From Zygnema cylindricum (lineage: Eukaryota > Streptophyta > Zygnematophyceae > Zygnematales > Zygnemataceae), in the NCBI GenBank assembly GCA_037447655.1, contig JBBHKE010003405.1:1-33177 (forward strand): 33,177 nt of DNA. The letters run 5' to 3'. A model generated the notes under the pieces. It was not told the origin of the DNA, ran no database searches, and saw only the letters and a list, made by a program, of their open reading frames with translations. How positions within the stretch are numbered: position 1 is the stretch's first letter; each line of letters opens with the position of its first letter. Both the position numbers and the translations under genes were made by a program. Below are positions 1-9,280 of the stretch, piece after piece.

Positions 1-315
1 CTGAGCAGTAAGTTATGAAGGGTCAAATTTGTTGAGTTTGAAAGCTTTAGTCCTCAATAGATGAGGTTTTGAGGGGAGCTTTTAGGACTTAGAATATTTT
101 TGTCTAAGTCTGTGTAATACTTACCTTAATTAGTGTGACAGTTTCCTCAGTACAGATGAGTGTAGAGTACCTTGGTTGGACATGCGTCATCACTTCATGA
201 TACGCAGGTACTCCGGAAATATAAATGGTGAACAGTAACACGCGTCGCATAATGGACGGACAGATATGGATGATCTAACGAACAAGCTACATGACGTCTA
301 TCTGGGAATGGTCCT

Positions 316-379
316 GTACGGGACAAAGATTACGCGGTTAATACGAAGTACGGGACAAAGATTACGCGGCTGATACGAA
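316..379. repeat. Tandem duplication, 2 x 32 bp
   Basis: Bases 316-347 and 348-379 are head-to-tail copies that begin GTACGGGACAAAG and differ at only two positions. The second copy runs directly into a hairpin at 376-401. Confidence 0.85.
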
Positions 380-401
380 TCGCGTCAACAGACGCGATTC
401 G
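376..401. other. Perfect hairpin, 11-bp stem and 4-base loop
   Basis: CGAATCGCGTC (376-386), loop AACA (387-390), GACGCGATTCG (391-401). It overlaps the end of the 32-bp tandem copy. It may be a remnant of a rolling-circle or foldback element; no function is assigned. Confidence 0.7.
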
Positions 402-1694
402 AAATGGGACCACATCGGGATAATGATTTGGACGTGTGTCGTCCACGACGAAGATTCACTTTACATCTAACGGCGATCCGCGAATTCGCAGTTTCCTTGT
501 ACGGACGCCTATAATCATTTGGACGGATTTGCCAATTGCTGACTAAGCAAGTGGCACAATTTATGTACGGCTCCTATTTGTAAATATCTGAAACAACTTT
601 AGATTGTATGTAGTGAATTAATTTTTAGTTATTCAATAGTGAAATTAGATAAGTCATAATTAGTGTTGACGATCCTACGCATTGTCCTATTCGCACACTT
701 GTCCGCGGTAGTTATTTTATTAGTGTAGGCTCGATATAGCATAAACTTGTACTTATAAAGAACACACTTTTCCACAGACCCCTAATTTATGGTGTGACTG
801 ACGGATTGAATTTAAACTCAGAGGATACTTTTGTCTGAAACCATGTGAGTTTCGGACATTCTATTATCTCCGTAGGAATTGCATAAGTTTACCCGGTTTG
901 TAGAATTGCGATAAGTTTACCCGTTAGTTGATAGCATAACCTGTTTTGGGAAACTCTGGAGCCATATATTTTGGATTCCTTTGTGTATCTGGCTGCAATT
1001 TTGGGAAGTCATACGTTTTAGTAAATACTGCAACCTGGTGCATTTTGAGGTGATTCTATTTATTGTGGAGTATTCTGTGTTGTGTGAAACACAGCTGTTT
1101 TGGGGTAGTCTGTGGGTGTTTTCCGTGAGCAATCCATGGCTGAAATAGGCTATGGACAACAAAAGTTGACCTTTTGTACAGAAGCTCTCTGGGAGAGAGG
1201 GTCCAATCTATCAAATTTTTCTAAGTCCTATCTCTCTCTCAAACTCTATCTACTAAAGTACGGCACCAATCATTATAGTGTATCGTACATAAAGGTACAG
1301 GTGCCAGTGTACTTTCTGTACGGCCATTGTACCACATGGCCAAAAAGTCGACTCATGTCATTTTTGGATTCGTTCCTGGAATCCCCGGAGATGCCGTAAT
1401 CCAATGTGATTGTGTCACGTGGCGATTGATGTGACGTCGACCGCAAACCGCCAAAAACCTATTGCGCGATCTCGGCATGCTTCGTGGACGTCTGATTAAG
1501 TCGGATTACCATCGTGGCCGTCATAAATACTTGCACAATATTTTGTTTCGCCTTCGAAACAAAATTCGCGGTATCCGTTTCGGATGTGCCGTACGCCGTA
1601 CATTACAAACTGTATCTATGTCTAAATATCCCGTTGAATGAAAAAAGCCTACGTGCTAACAGTTAAATAACTATCAAACCCTATATCATATATC

Positions 1695-1780
1695 TCTAGT
1701 TTAGACTAGTTGGTTAAGGCTACCGGCTACCGGCTACTTTGTTATACGGCACGTACTAGGTTCAAATCGTGGGCCTGCCA
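1695..1780 (+). repeat. tRNA-like segment (SINE head or degenerate tRNA)
   Basis: A sequence resembling a Pol III box A (TAGACTAGTTGG, 1702-1713) is followed about 50 bp later by a good box B (GGTTCAAATCG, 1759-1769). A 7-bp unit (GGCTACC) is repeated about three times between the boxes. The T-arm pairs only imperfectly and I found no closed 7-bp acceptor stem, so a tRNA-derived SINE or a decayed tRNA is likelier than a working tRNA gene. The SINE tail and target duplications were not identified. Confidence 0.4.
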
Positions 1781-1981
1781 AGTTTGTTTTGGTAAAATCT
1801 ACTAACCTAATATCTTTCCCCGTCGGGATAGCATAGGCGGCCATGGCTCTATCTCCCTCTCCAACTTTCAGTGATTGCGACAAGTGTGGGAGATGGAGAG
1901 AGGAGTTAGAGGCACACTGCCTCTGCTTCTTTTCTACATTTTACAAAACCTAGAAAATACTAAAATAACCTTTGATTTCTA

Positions 1982-3991
1982 CATGAGAATCTTCAACGAG
2001 AAGAAGAATACGAGACTTTATTGGACATCGAACAATTCCTACGTGGGGGCGGTAAATCGCTTACGGATTATCTAACTCTACCCCAATTGTCAGACTATTT
2101 AGAGCAACTCATTCGTCAAACACAAAAACGAAATCCATTAATAGACGCCGAAAAATCCTACAATCTTGAAAACATGACATGAGTGTTATCATCAGTCACC
2201 ACACTCAATGTGGAACACAAAAAAGTATATGACGTAGTTACAAATGCAATACAAGATACTTCAAAGGCCGTAACTTGCTTCTTTCTTGATGGACCAGGAG
2301 GGACAGGAAAGTCATTTGTCATAGAGAAGATTTTGGCAAAAGTGCGTACTAACGGCAAAATAGCTATCGCCGTTGTTGCAACTGGTGTAGCAGCATTGTT
2401 ATTGACAGGAGGAAAGACAGCGCACTCAATATTTAAGCTTCCATTAGATATAGATGCTCAATCTACATGCAATATCTCTTCTCAATCAGATCTTCCAGAG
2501 CTATTGCGTCAAACCTCTCTAATCGTTTGGGATGAAGTTTTTATGTCTCATCGACATCAACTTGAGGTAGTGGGTAGAACATTGCAAGATTTACGAGGAG
2601 ATCAAAAACCACTTGGGAATGTAGTGTTTTTCATAGCGGGGGACTTTCGTCAATGCCTCCCAGTTATTCAAAAAGCCACAGATGCTCAAATCATCGCAGC
2701 ATGCGTTAAAAATAGCCCCTTATGGCAAAAATGCAAACAACTTCGTCTGAAAATAAATATGCGTGTTTTCGCACAACTCAAGATGACATTGCCGCCTCAA
2801 CACTCTAGGAATTCGCCGACTTCTTGCTTCAAGTTGGGGAGGGGCGACACGAATCACACCCACGGTTATCACCAAAGTACATAAAGCTTCCAAAAGATAT
2901 AGTGCTACATAGAAGCAATGACACGAATACAAACTTGGAGAACCTCATTCAATGCACCTTTCCAAACGTAACAACGCAATACATTCGCGATGGATACTTC
3001 TCAGATCGTGCTATATTATCTCCTCGCAATATGGATGTTAACATCGTCAACTACTTGGTGATGAGGAAAATACCCGAACAACACCATGAATACATTTTTG
3101 TAGACTCGGTGGAGATCGAAGAACCTGATCAACAATTATTGTTGCCACAAGAATTCCTCAACTCCTTAACAATCACTGGCATCCCACCGCACAACCTCAA
3201 ACTAATAGCAGGTGCATCAATTATTCTCATATCCCCATTTATCATACAGTTATTTAAGTCTCTAAATATCAATGTGAAAATTTATTTAATCAACTACCTA
3301 CAATCCATAATGCCTATGATTAAATCAAAATTAACTTGAATATAATAATATATTAAATACACATTCTTTAATATAAATCAAATTAATACAAATTCACATG
3401 GTTATTTATCTGTTTAAACATCAAAAAAAAAATGCACATCAATACAAACCACAATCTGTAATTTCAATAATTTAAATCATATTAACAAAAAATATATGAT
3501 CAGATATTGAATACATATTAATTGAAATTTATTAATGTGAAACAGGTACGCCAATCATTCTACTGCGTAATATCAACGGTGAAAGGGGACTTTGTAATGG
3601 AACCAAACTCCGAGTGGTTAGTCTATCCAAAAACTGCATCCACGCAAAAATACTCACTGGTGTTGCACGAAACACTGAAGTTTTTATTCCGCGTATACCG
3701 ATGATCAGCAACGAAAAAACTTTGCCATTCCAAATCAAACGGGGACAATTTCCAGTACAAGTAGGATTTGCTATGACAATCAACAAAGCACAAAGACAAT
3801 CAAAACACCATTTGGGTCTGTATTTGCCCCAATCAGTGTTTGCACACGGACAACTTTACGTGGCGTTGTCGCGAGTCACTTCACGCGCCAATATAAAAGT
3901 GTTGATTGAAGAACCGATACTCGAGGATGAAAACGGAAAGTATACCGAAATGTTGTTTACAAAAGTGTTATTAATGCATAGTGTACATTAG
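1982..3991 (+). pseudogene. Helitron Pif1-like helicase, decayed copy
   Basis: This is the C-terminal helicase part of a Helitron Rep/helicase protein, the rolling-circle transposase that unwinds the element. Homology starts near 1982, where an in-frame TGA lies just upstream; the Rep nuclease domain is not visible, so the copy is 5'-truncated or has an unseen junction. Walker A GPGGTGKS is at about 2291-2314. Then come a Walker B region reading WDEV (usually WDEA), the GDFRQ motif, and a C-terminal part with FAMTINKAQ and HGQLYVALSRVTS. Defects: TGA at 2180-2182; a one-base frameshift near 2766-2770, in a T-run after the codons for NMRV; TAG at 2806-2808 in the new frame; and an AT-rich 334-bp interruption at 3212-3545. 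The last segment (3546-3991) ends in a normal stop about 550 bp before the element's 3' hairpin. Confidence 0.88.
3212..3545 (+). other. Intron-like AT-rich insertion in the Helitron helicase
   Basis: The insertion starts GT after GCAG and ends AACAG before GT. Removing it restores the helicase frame exactly, giving the family motif ...AGTPIILLRNIN. The first ~70 bases inside it (3212-3280) are a diverged copy of the coding sequence just after it (3546-3590): GASIIL against GTPIIL, then a second match at AATATCAA. It is therefore either a true intron born from a partial tandem duplication, or a join of two related Helitron copies. Confidence 0.6.
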
Positions 3992-4500
3992 TTGAATTAT
4001 AAGTGACACAAGTAGACAAATGATATGCTAAGGTTATGATTTCAAAATCATATTGTGTAACAAAACACACCAACATGAAAGCTGTAGCTAAAAATAAACA
4101 TTTGCTTTATGACAGTTACACATAGATATGGGCGGAGAATGGTTAGTTAAGTATAGTTAGTTAGTTGAAATTGCTAGCGCAACACACCATTGAACGTTAT
4201 TACAAAGGTGACACTCAGTCATCAATAAACCCATTTAATCTTAATTACAATATTCCTGTTGTGAAGTAGACTAAATATAATTATGAACTTCAAAACATGT
4301 TTGTTTGCATATAATGACATCTTACATGGGACATTATCGCGGTTTAAAATTGTCTGTATTTGAGTTGTTAATCAAAACACCCTATAGTTGTTAATACCAT
4401 ATATAATTTACATTTGTATAGTTCATCAAAAAACCCATCTGTTGTTGTTCCCAAATATATAGAATATAAAAACTTTATACAACCTTAAACACACACACAA
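3992..4500 (+). other. Helitron 3' untranslated region
   Basis: AT-rich sequence between the helicase stop and the terminal hairpin. It has short TTAGTTAGTTAG-like runs near 4142-4170 and no ORF of note. It is read as the non-coding tail of the element because the hairpin follows in the proper orientation. Confidence 0.55.
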
Positions 4501-4510
4501 CATGACCTTT

Positions 4511-4538
4511 GCCCGTGTAACGGGCATTGATTTACTAG
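4511..4538 (+). mobile_element. Helitron 3' terminus, plus strand
   Basis: A 6-bp GC-rich stem with a 3-base loop (4511-4525) is followed by ATTGATTTA and CTAG. The same 28-base terminus, with one difference in the spacer (A to G), occurs on the minus strand at 5745-5718, which shows it is a mobile family end and not a chance hairpin. Confidence 0.85.
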
Positions 4539-4539
4539 T

Positions 4540-5570
4540 TTACAAAATAGCGATTCACGGTGTAGAGTGTACTGTAGCTTTACTCGTTTCCCTAATAGTG
4601 GTGACCATGAAAACGTTTTGGTGTGCACAATTGAGTGCCGCTGAAATCATAGATCAAAATATTCGAACTCAAAGATATCGTCCTATTGGTCAATTTTATA
4701 ACAACTGATAATGAATTGTACGAAAGTACGGAAGTTACGATGACATCATACGAGGGTGATGACGTCAAACAGTCTTGAACTAAGAATAGTGAAAATACGA
4801 CAATTACGCCGGAACGCAAAATTACGCCAATTACATGGATGTATCGATCGCAAACGGGTAGAAGTCGATGCCTCCAGTTTTCTATCGTATAGATTTCGTA
4901 CAAAAAATCCGAAATGTGCGAAACTATTACGTAACTAAATCAAAATTTTGAGCTTTAAGGTATAATACCATCGAAATTTTGAACTATGGTTGAAGTGGAA
5001 GAAAAGTACAAGAATGTTGGTGAAGGTACACCGCGATACGTAATTAGAGTAAAGAAAAAATTAGATTAAAAAAAGAGAAAAAAATAATTAGGGTTATGAA
5101 CTCTAATTTGTGTGATATAAATTTTTCAAAAATGAATTTACTCTAATTTAGGGTATGGTTACATCAGGAGGTCTTTGTAATAGTACGGACAACAATTTTT
5201 TTGTATTACAGAGGCCTCGGTTACATTGCGTATCGCCTGTAAGCAAGTTTTTACATACGTGTTCTGATTTAAGTGGTTCCACGTAAGTCGACGATCAAAT
5301 CTCTAAAATCGTCAAAGATTTGAAAACCGACAATTTTCGTATGGAAATCCGTACTTGCGTATTTCGTAAGTGTACTTCGCAAGTGTACCGCATCAATGTA
5401 CCTCAGATATCTCCTTCACTCTGCTGACTTTCAGGAAAAAACCGTATTTCTTTTCGGCAAAGATTTTACTGTCACTTTGTCCGAAGGCACGTGACTTTTT
5501 CGGCGTGTGAAAATTTTCATTTTTCATCGACGCACGTGTCAATTTTCCAGGTGTAGCGAATTGACTGGTT
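4540..5570. other. Intergenic stretch between two Helitron ends
   Basis: This AT-rich, unannotatable sequence separates the two inward-facing Helitron 3' termini. It contains one copy of the recurring TAGCGATTCNCGGTGTA word (4546-4562). No coding potential is seen beyond short random ORFs. Confidence 0.5.
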
Positions 5571-5615
5571 CTGTATTGGTGAACCCACCTCTCGGAGGTG
5601 GGTTCACCAATACAG
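5571..5615. other. Perfect 45-bp foldback, 21-bp arms and TCG loop
   Basis: Left arm 5571-5591 (CTGTATTGG...CACCTC) and right arm 5595-5615 are exact reverse complements around TCG at 5592-5594. It lies about 100 bp outside the minus-strand Helitron 3' end. No protein or RNA family is recognised; it could be a small foldback element or a structured RNA. Confidence 0.9.
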
Positions 5616-5717
5616 TGGCGGATGAAGCGATTGCTTCGCAGATGAAGACCAAAATGTAATCGGACGGCCGACGTCTTCTCCCGGATACTTGGATAATCAT
5701 AATCATATTTTCTGTAA

Positions 5718-5745
5718 CTAGTAAATCAACGCCCGTTACACGGGC
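5718..5745 (-). mobile_element. Helitron 3' terminus, minus strand
   Basis: Read on the minus strand: hairpin GCCCGT-GTA-ACGGGC (5745-5731), spacer GTTGATTTA, CTAG (5721-5718), then T at 5717. It matches the plus-strand terminus at 4511-4538 in 27 of 28 bases. The element body therefore extends to the right and includes the minisatellite block; its 5' end was not found. Confidence 0.82.
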
Positions 5746-5768
5746 ATGTACCCTGTCCAGTTTATCAT

Positions 5769-7050
5769 GTCCGTACTGCGGACGCACGGCAGCCACGTTG
5801 TGCTACACTGTCAATCGCTATTACCGTAGAAGTTTTTGTAGAGTATAAGAATAATTACAAGGGTGTACCCTAATTAAGAATTTGAAAATTATGAAAAAAA
5901 ACATACATTCTAATTGTTTAATAATGCTAATTTGGGTCTTTGGAAAAAATACATGCCGGTCGCAAATATGCTTACACTAGTAGAGGTACTTGTACAAAAT
6001 TTGACATATCTTACACAAATCGTACGTTCACACAGACGAAACGTGGTTGTTGGACGAATATGTGCGAACGTAATATTTGATTGCCCGATTTCATCTCCTT
6101 TATAGAGCTCATATTATCATGCGTCCGCGGCTACTAAACATAATGAATTGTACTATTTCACTTAAAAGGTAAGATGTTGTACGGTTTGACACTGAATATA
6201 CATCACACTATTTAAACGATGACGTACTTTCGTTTTGTACGGTACCTTGAAAAAAACCCTAAATGGCGTACAGAAAGCTACGCTAATGGAGAATTAAAAG
6301 AAAAAAAAACGGGACGGAATTAGCGTACACTACGCTAATAGCGATTGGCGGTGTAGCGGTACGGCAGTCTGTACCGCTGACGCACGGTAACGTCACGTTG
6401 TGCCAGCGGTACGGCGGTCTGTACCGCTGACGCACGGCAACGTCACGTTGTGCCTCCGGTACGGCGGTCTGTACCGCTGACGCACGGCAACGTTACACCG
6501 CGAATCGTTATTAGTGTCAAATTTTAAATAGTGTTGAAGATAATTTACCGTAAATGATGTTAATTAAGAATTTGATTTTTTTTTTAATGTGTATTGTAAT
6601 TTTGGCTTAATGCTAATTTGGGAACAGAAAAAATGAAATATTCTCCGTACGATTGTATACATTAACATATTTATTCGTACAAAATATTATAAATTGTACG
6701 GCGTCGTGAAATTTAAATATCCGTACATGTCAGACTAATTTACTTGTTAGACTAATTCCGTTTTTTGAGCGCACGTTCCTATGCGTGCGCATCTGATTTT
6801 ATTATTTTTTTGTAAATTTTTCACTTGAAAAGGTACATTTATGTACGGTCTGACATCAACCGTACACCACGCTATTTAGATCTTATTGTACATTCATCTT
6901 TTACGCTATGTTGTACGGTACCTTAATTTGTAGGGTACCTTAATTAACGTCGAGGAAAAATTAAAATTATGTGTCCTATTTGAGGAAAGAAATCAAAATT
7001 TTAAGAACCCAAATTAGAGTTATAGACACTAATAACGATTTCGCGGTGTA
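5769..7050. repeat. Two-copy super-repeat, period about 680 bp
   Basis: Spacer A (about 5807-6352) and spacer B (about 6492-7050) are collinear diverged copies. Matching landmarks: TAATTAAGAA at 5871 and 6561; AATGCTAATTTGGG at 5923 and 6609; GTACGGTACCTT at 6237 and 6913. Offsets shrink from 690 to 676 through small indels. Each copy is bordered by minisatellite units and by the AATCG(C/T)TATTA word. Confidence 0.75.
6355..6495. repeat. Minisatellite, 50-bp period, about 2.8 copies
   Basis: Units start at 6355, 6405 and 6455. Most contain a short hairpin, AGCGGTAC...GTACCGCT, with an 8-base loop. Copies 1 and 2 differ at two positions. It is bordered by inverted copies of a TAATAGCGATT-NCGGTGTA word (left 6335-6355, right 6491-6518). 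Confidence 0.9.
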
Positions 7051-7056
7051 CATTGT

Positions 7057-7470
7057 GCCAGCCGTCTGGCGGTCTGTACACGACGGTTGGCAATGTTAGA
7101 TTACCCAGCCGTACGACGGTCTGCACACCGACGGTTGGCAATGTTAGATTAAGCCATTCGTACGGCGGTTTGCACACCGACGGGTGGCAATGTTACGTTA
7201 CGCCAACCGTACGGTGGTCTGCACATCGACGGTTGGCAATGTTAGATTACGCCAACCGTACGGCGGTCTGCACACTGACGGGTGGCAATGTTAGGTTTCA
7301 CCAACCGTACGGCACTCTGGACACCGATGGTTGGCAATGTTAGATTATGCCAGCCGTACGGTGGTCTGCACACCGACAACTGGCAATGTAAGATTACGCC
7401 ATTCGTATGGCGGTACGGGCGGCACCGTTACATTGTGCCAGCGGTACGGCGGTCCGTACTGCCGACGGAC
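7057..7470. repeat. Minisatellite, 49-bp period, 7 copies plus degenerate tail
   Basis: Units begin at 7057, 7104, 7153, 7202, 7251, 7300 and 7349; the first is 47 bp and the rest exactly 49 bp. A degenerate eighth begins at 7398, and the tail merges into a unit of the 50-bp type (7437-7470). The consensus core (CCGTACGGCGGTCTGCACAC) is clearly related to the 50-bp array, so both descend from one unit. Because 49 is not a multiple of 3, the repetitive ORFs across it are a by-product of the period and not genes. Confidence 0.92.
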
Positions 7471-9000
7471 GGAAAAACGGAAAAAATTGATTACAGACAC
7501 ACCGCCTACCGCCTATATAAGGCTTCGCAGAGGGGCGAACAACGTTCCCTTATTTATATACTGATATGTTTGATAGCGCCGATACTATTTTACTGTACTT
7601 TACTTAACTGCAGTCGCGCGTGATGTCTTTCGATACTTTGCAATCGGATCGCGAACCGATACTCCAACTACTCGTTTTTAGTGTTAATAACACTAATTCG
7701 GTCGCTTCTTTTTTTGTCCAAAAATCACAAAATAGACTTAACAACATTATTGAAGGTTGTGGACTGCAATCTGCCACGTCTCCTTGCACTAAATTAGTAT
7801 TGTTTATTATAATTTCGCATTTACACTAAGAAATCTTTAACGCTAATAACGATGAGCGGTGTACACCGTGAATCGCTTTAGATGCTAGACATAACATACC
7901 ACTACAGTAATTTGGATACACGTTGTCGACGTTTGAACATGTGAGAACATGTTTGCGCTAATTTTCCTCGTTTTTAAGATTGGGAATCAAATTTGAGTGC
8001 CCTTTTCAATGCCGACGCGCTCTCTTTCCTGTGTCGACGCCTTTATCTGACACTTTTTTCTGTACTCTTGTACGATATAAGTAGCAGTTTTAGTACGGAT
8101 TGAAACATTTCGCACAATACACTATTTAAAAACAGTCCAAATTAGAGTAGTTGACTATATTTAATTGGTACCCGTATGACCTTTAAAGGAAAAACATAAT
8201 TATTATTTATTTTTCGGTTCGAGGGTCATAATTTGGGGGCGCGGAATAGTGTTGTTAACACTAATAGCGATTCAAGTTGCACTTTCCTAATCAAAGTCGC
8301 ACGAAACATTCCGTACACCAGACGCTTTCCCCCCCAAACCGCGTATCCATTCGAACCTTAAAGTGCGCACGCAAACACGCGCACGCACGTAAACTTAATA
8401 ATTCAAAAATCAACACCCCTCCGCCGAAGATTTAGTTGCGTGCACCCATGAGTCAATGCTGCCACGTGTCCATTGACTGAATAAACTTTTCAACCGTACA
8501 ACATAAACGACACCAATTTCGGTTGTTTACTTCCGCACGTCCAATTTCATTCCCTTTTATATTTTTTCCATTTTACTTCCTGCACTTTAGTACCTCCATT
8601 CCATTCATACCTTTCCTATATTTTTTCCTATTTTTTTTCTTTCTTTGTTGAAAATCTCACTCAAATCTCATTCAATGTTTGTAAACTTTCAAAAGATTTT
8701 GTCAAATTGAAAAAAACTTCTAAAATTTGTTCATATTTTTCCCACATTTTTTCCAATTTAACAACAATGCTTTCGCAACTTCCTCAAATTCTTTCCTATA
8801 TCCTAATTTTTTCTAAATTTTTGTAATTTTTACCAAATTTCTTAAATTTTATAATCAATGTCTTCTAAAATATCTAAAAATTTATAATTTTCATCCACTA
8901 ACTCTGAAATTTCACTTATTCATTACTCTAAAATCTTCTAACAAAAAACAGAAATGGACATGGAAGAATAAAGTTGAATATGGTGTGGAAAATTTTACCT
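7471..9000. other. Intergenic stretch with palindromic TTAGTGTTA-type words
   Basis: A small ORF (7620-7829, plus strand, 69 codons) follows a TATATAAGG string at 7514, but it matches no family and is not called a gene. Short inverted repeats of the form TTAGTGTT/AACACTAA occur at 7679-7697 and 8247-8263. A 12-bp perfect palindrome (CGGTGT/ACACCG) is at 7857-7868 with imperfect pairing outward to 7841 and 7881. From 8560 to 8960 the sequence is T-rich low complexity. Confidence 0.45.
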
Positions 9001-9280
9001 TTAATGGAAGGGGGAGACGATCCGGGGGAAGGGGGGGAAGGGGGGGAGGGGGGGATGGGGAGGGAAGGGGGGAAGGAAAGCGCGGAGGAGGTAGCGAAAG
9101 AGGTCATATATGAGGTGGCCTAAGGGAAGGAGGGGAGGGAGGATAGATAGAGGGAAGAGGGGGGGGAAGAGAGGAAAGAGGTGGAAAGGAGGGGGGAGGG
9201 GGAAGGAGAGGGAGAAGGGAACGAAGGAAGGGAATGGAGGGAGGGAGAAGGGGAGGAGGGGAAGAGGGGACACCCAGGAA
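9001..9280 (+). repeat. Polypurine (GGGA)-rich low-complexity tract
   Basis: Nearly uninterrupted A/G sequence in two blocks (about 9006-9090 and 9121-9275). At 9024-9060 four or more runs of at least four G are separated by one or two bases, a strong G-quadruplex pattern. ORFs crossing it on both strands are low-complexity artefacts. Confidence 0.85.

Larger units (their letters stand above)
1..1690. other. Repeat-rich intergenic stretch without a recognisable gene
   Basis: No open reading frame here resembles a known family and none has coding-like composition; the longest (about 1112-1399, plus strand) is low-similarity and unsupported. The stretch contains a 32-bp tandem duplication and a strong hairpin, listed separately, and several GTACGG-type words that recur between 4.7 and 8.5 kb. 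I see no RNA gene in it. Confidence 0.5.
1982..4538 (+). mobile_element. Helitron (rolling-circle transposon), 5' end not resolved
   Basis: The decayed helicase gene is followed by a 3' terminus with all the Helitron hallmarks: hairpin GCCCGT-GTA-ACGGGC (4511-4525), a 9-base spacer, CTAG (4535-4538), then a T at 4539 as expected for insertion between A and T. The 5' terminus (normally starting TC) was not identified with confidence, so the left border given is only where helicase homology begins. The defects show that this copy is not autonomous. Confidence 0.8.
5718..7480 (-). mobile_element. Putative non-autonomous Helitron body with minisatellites
   Basis: The 3' end is at 5718. Immediately inside it is a single minisatellite unit (about 5769-5806), then a 550-bp spacer, a 50-bp array (6355-6495), a second related spacer and a 49-bp array (7057-7470). 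There is no transposase coding sequence. Internal minisatellites are known in several non-autonomous Helitron families, which fits. The right border is arbitrary. Confidence 0.45.

Noticed and set aside
1246-1262. TCTATCTACTAAAG as a possible Helitron 5' end
   Set aside because: It resembles the TCTCTACTA-type start only loosely and no second copy was found to confirm it.
6355-7470. CRISPR-like spaced repeats
   Set aside because: The units are contiguous and diverged with no unique spacers, and the context is eukaryotic.
7053-7623. ORFs with repeating GGLHTDGWQC-like peptides
   Set aside because: They follow the 49-bp minisatellite period, which shifts frame each unit; open frames exist only because the repeat lacks stops.
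7512-7829. TATATAAGG followed by a 69-codon ORF
   Set aside because: A TATA-like string alone is weak in AT-rich DNA, and the ORF has no recognisable family or splice context.
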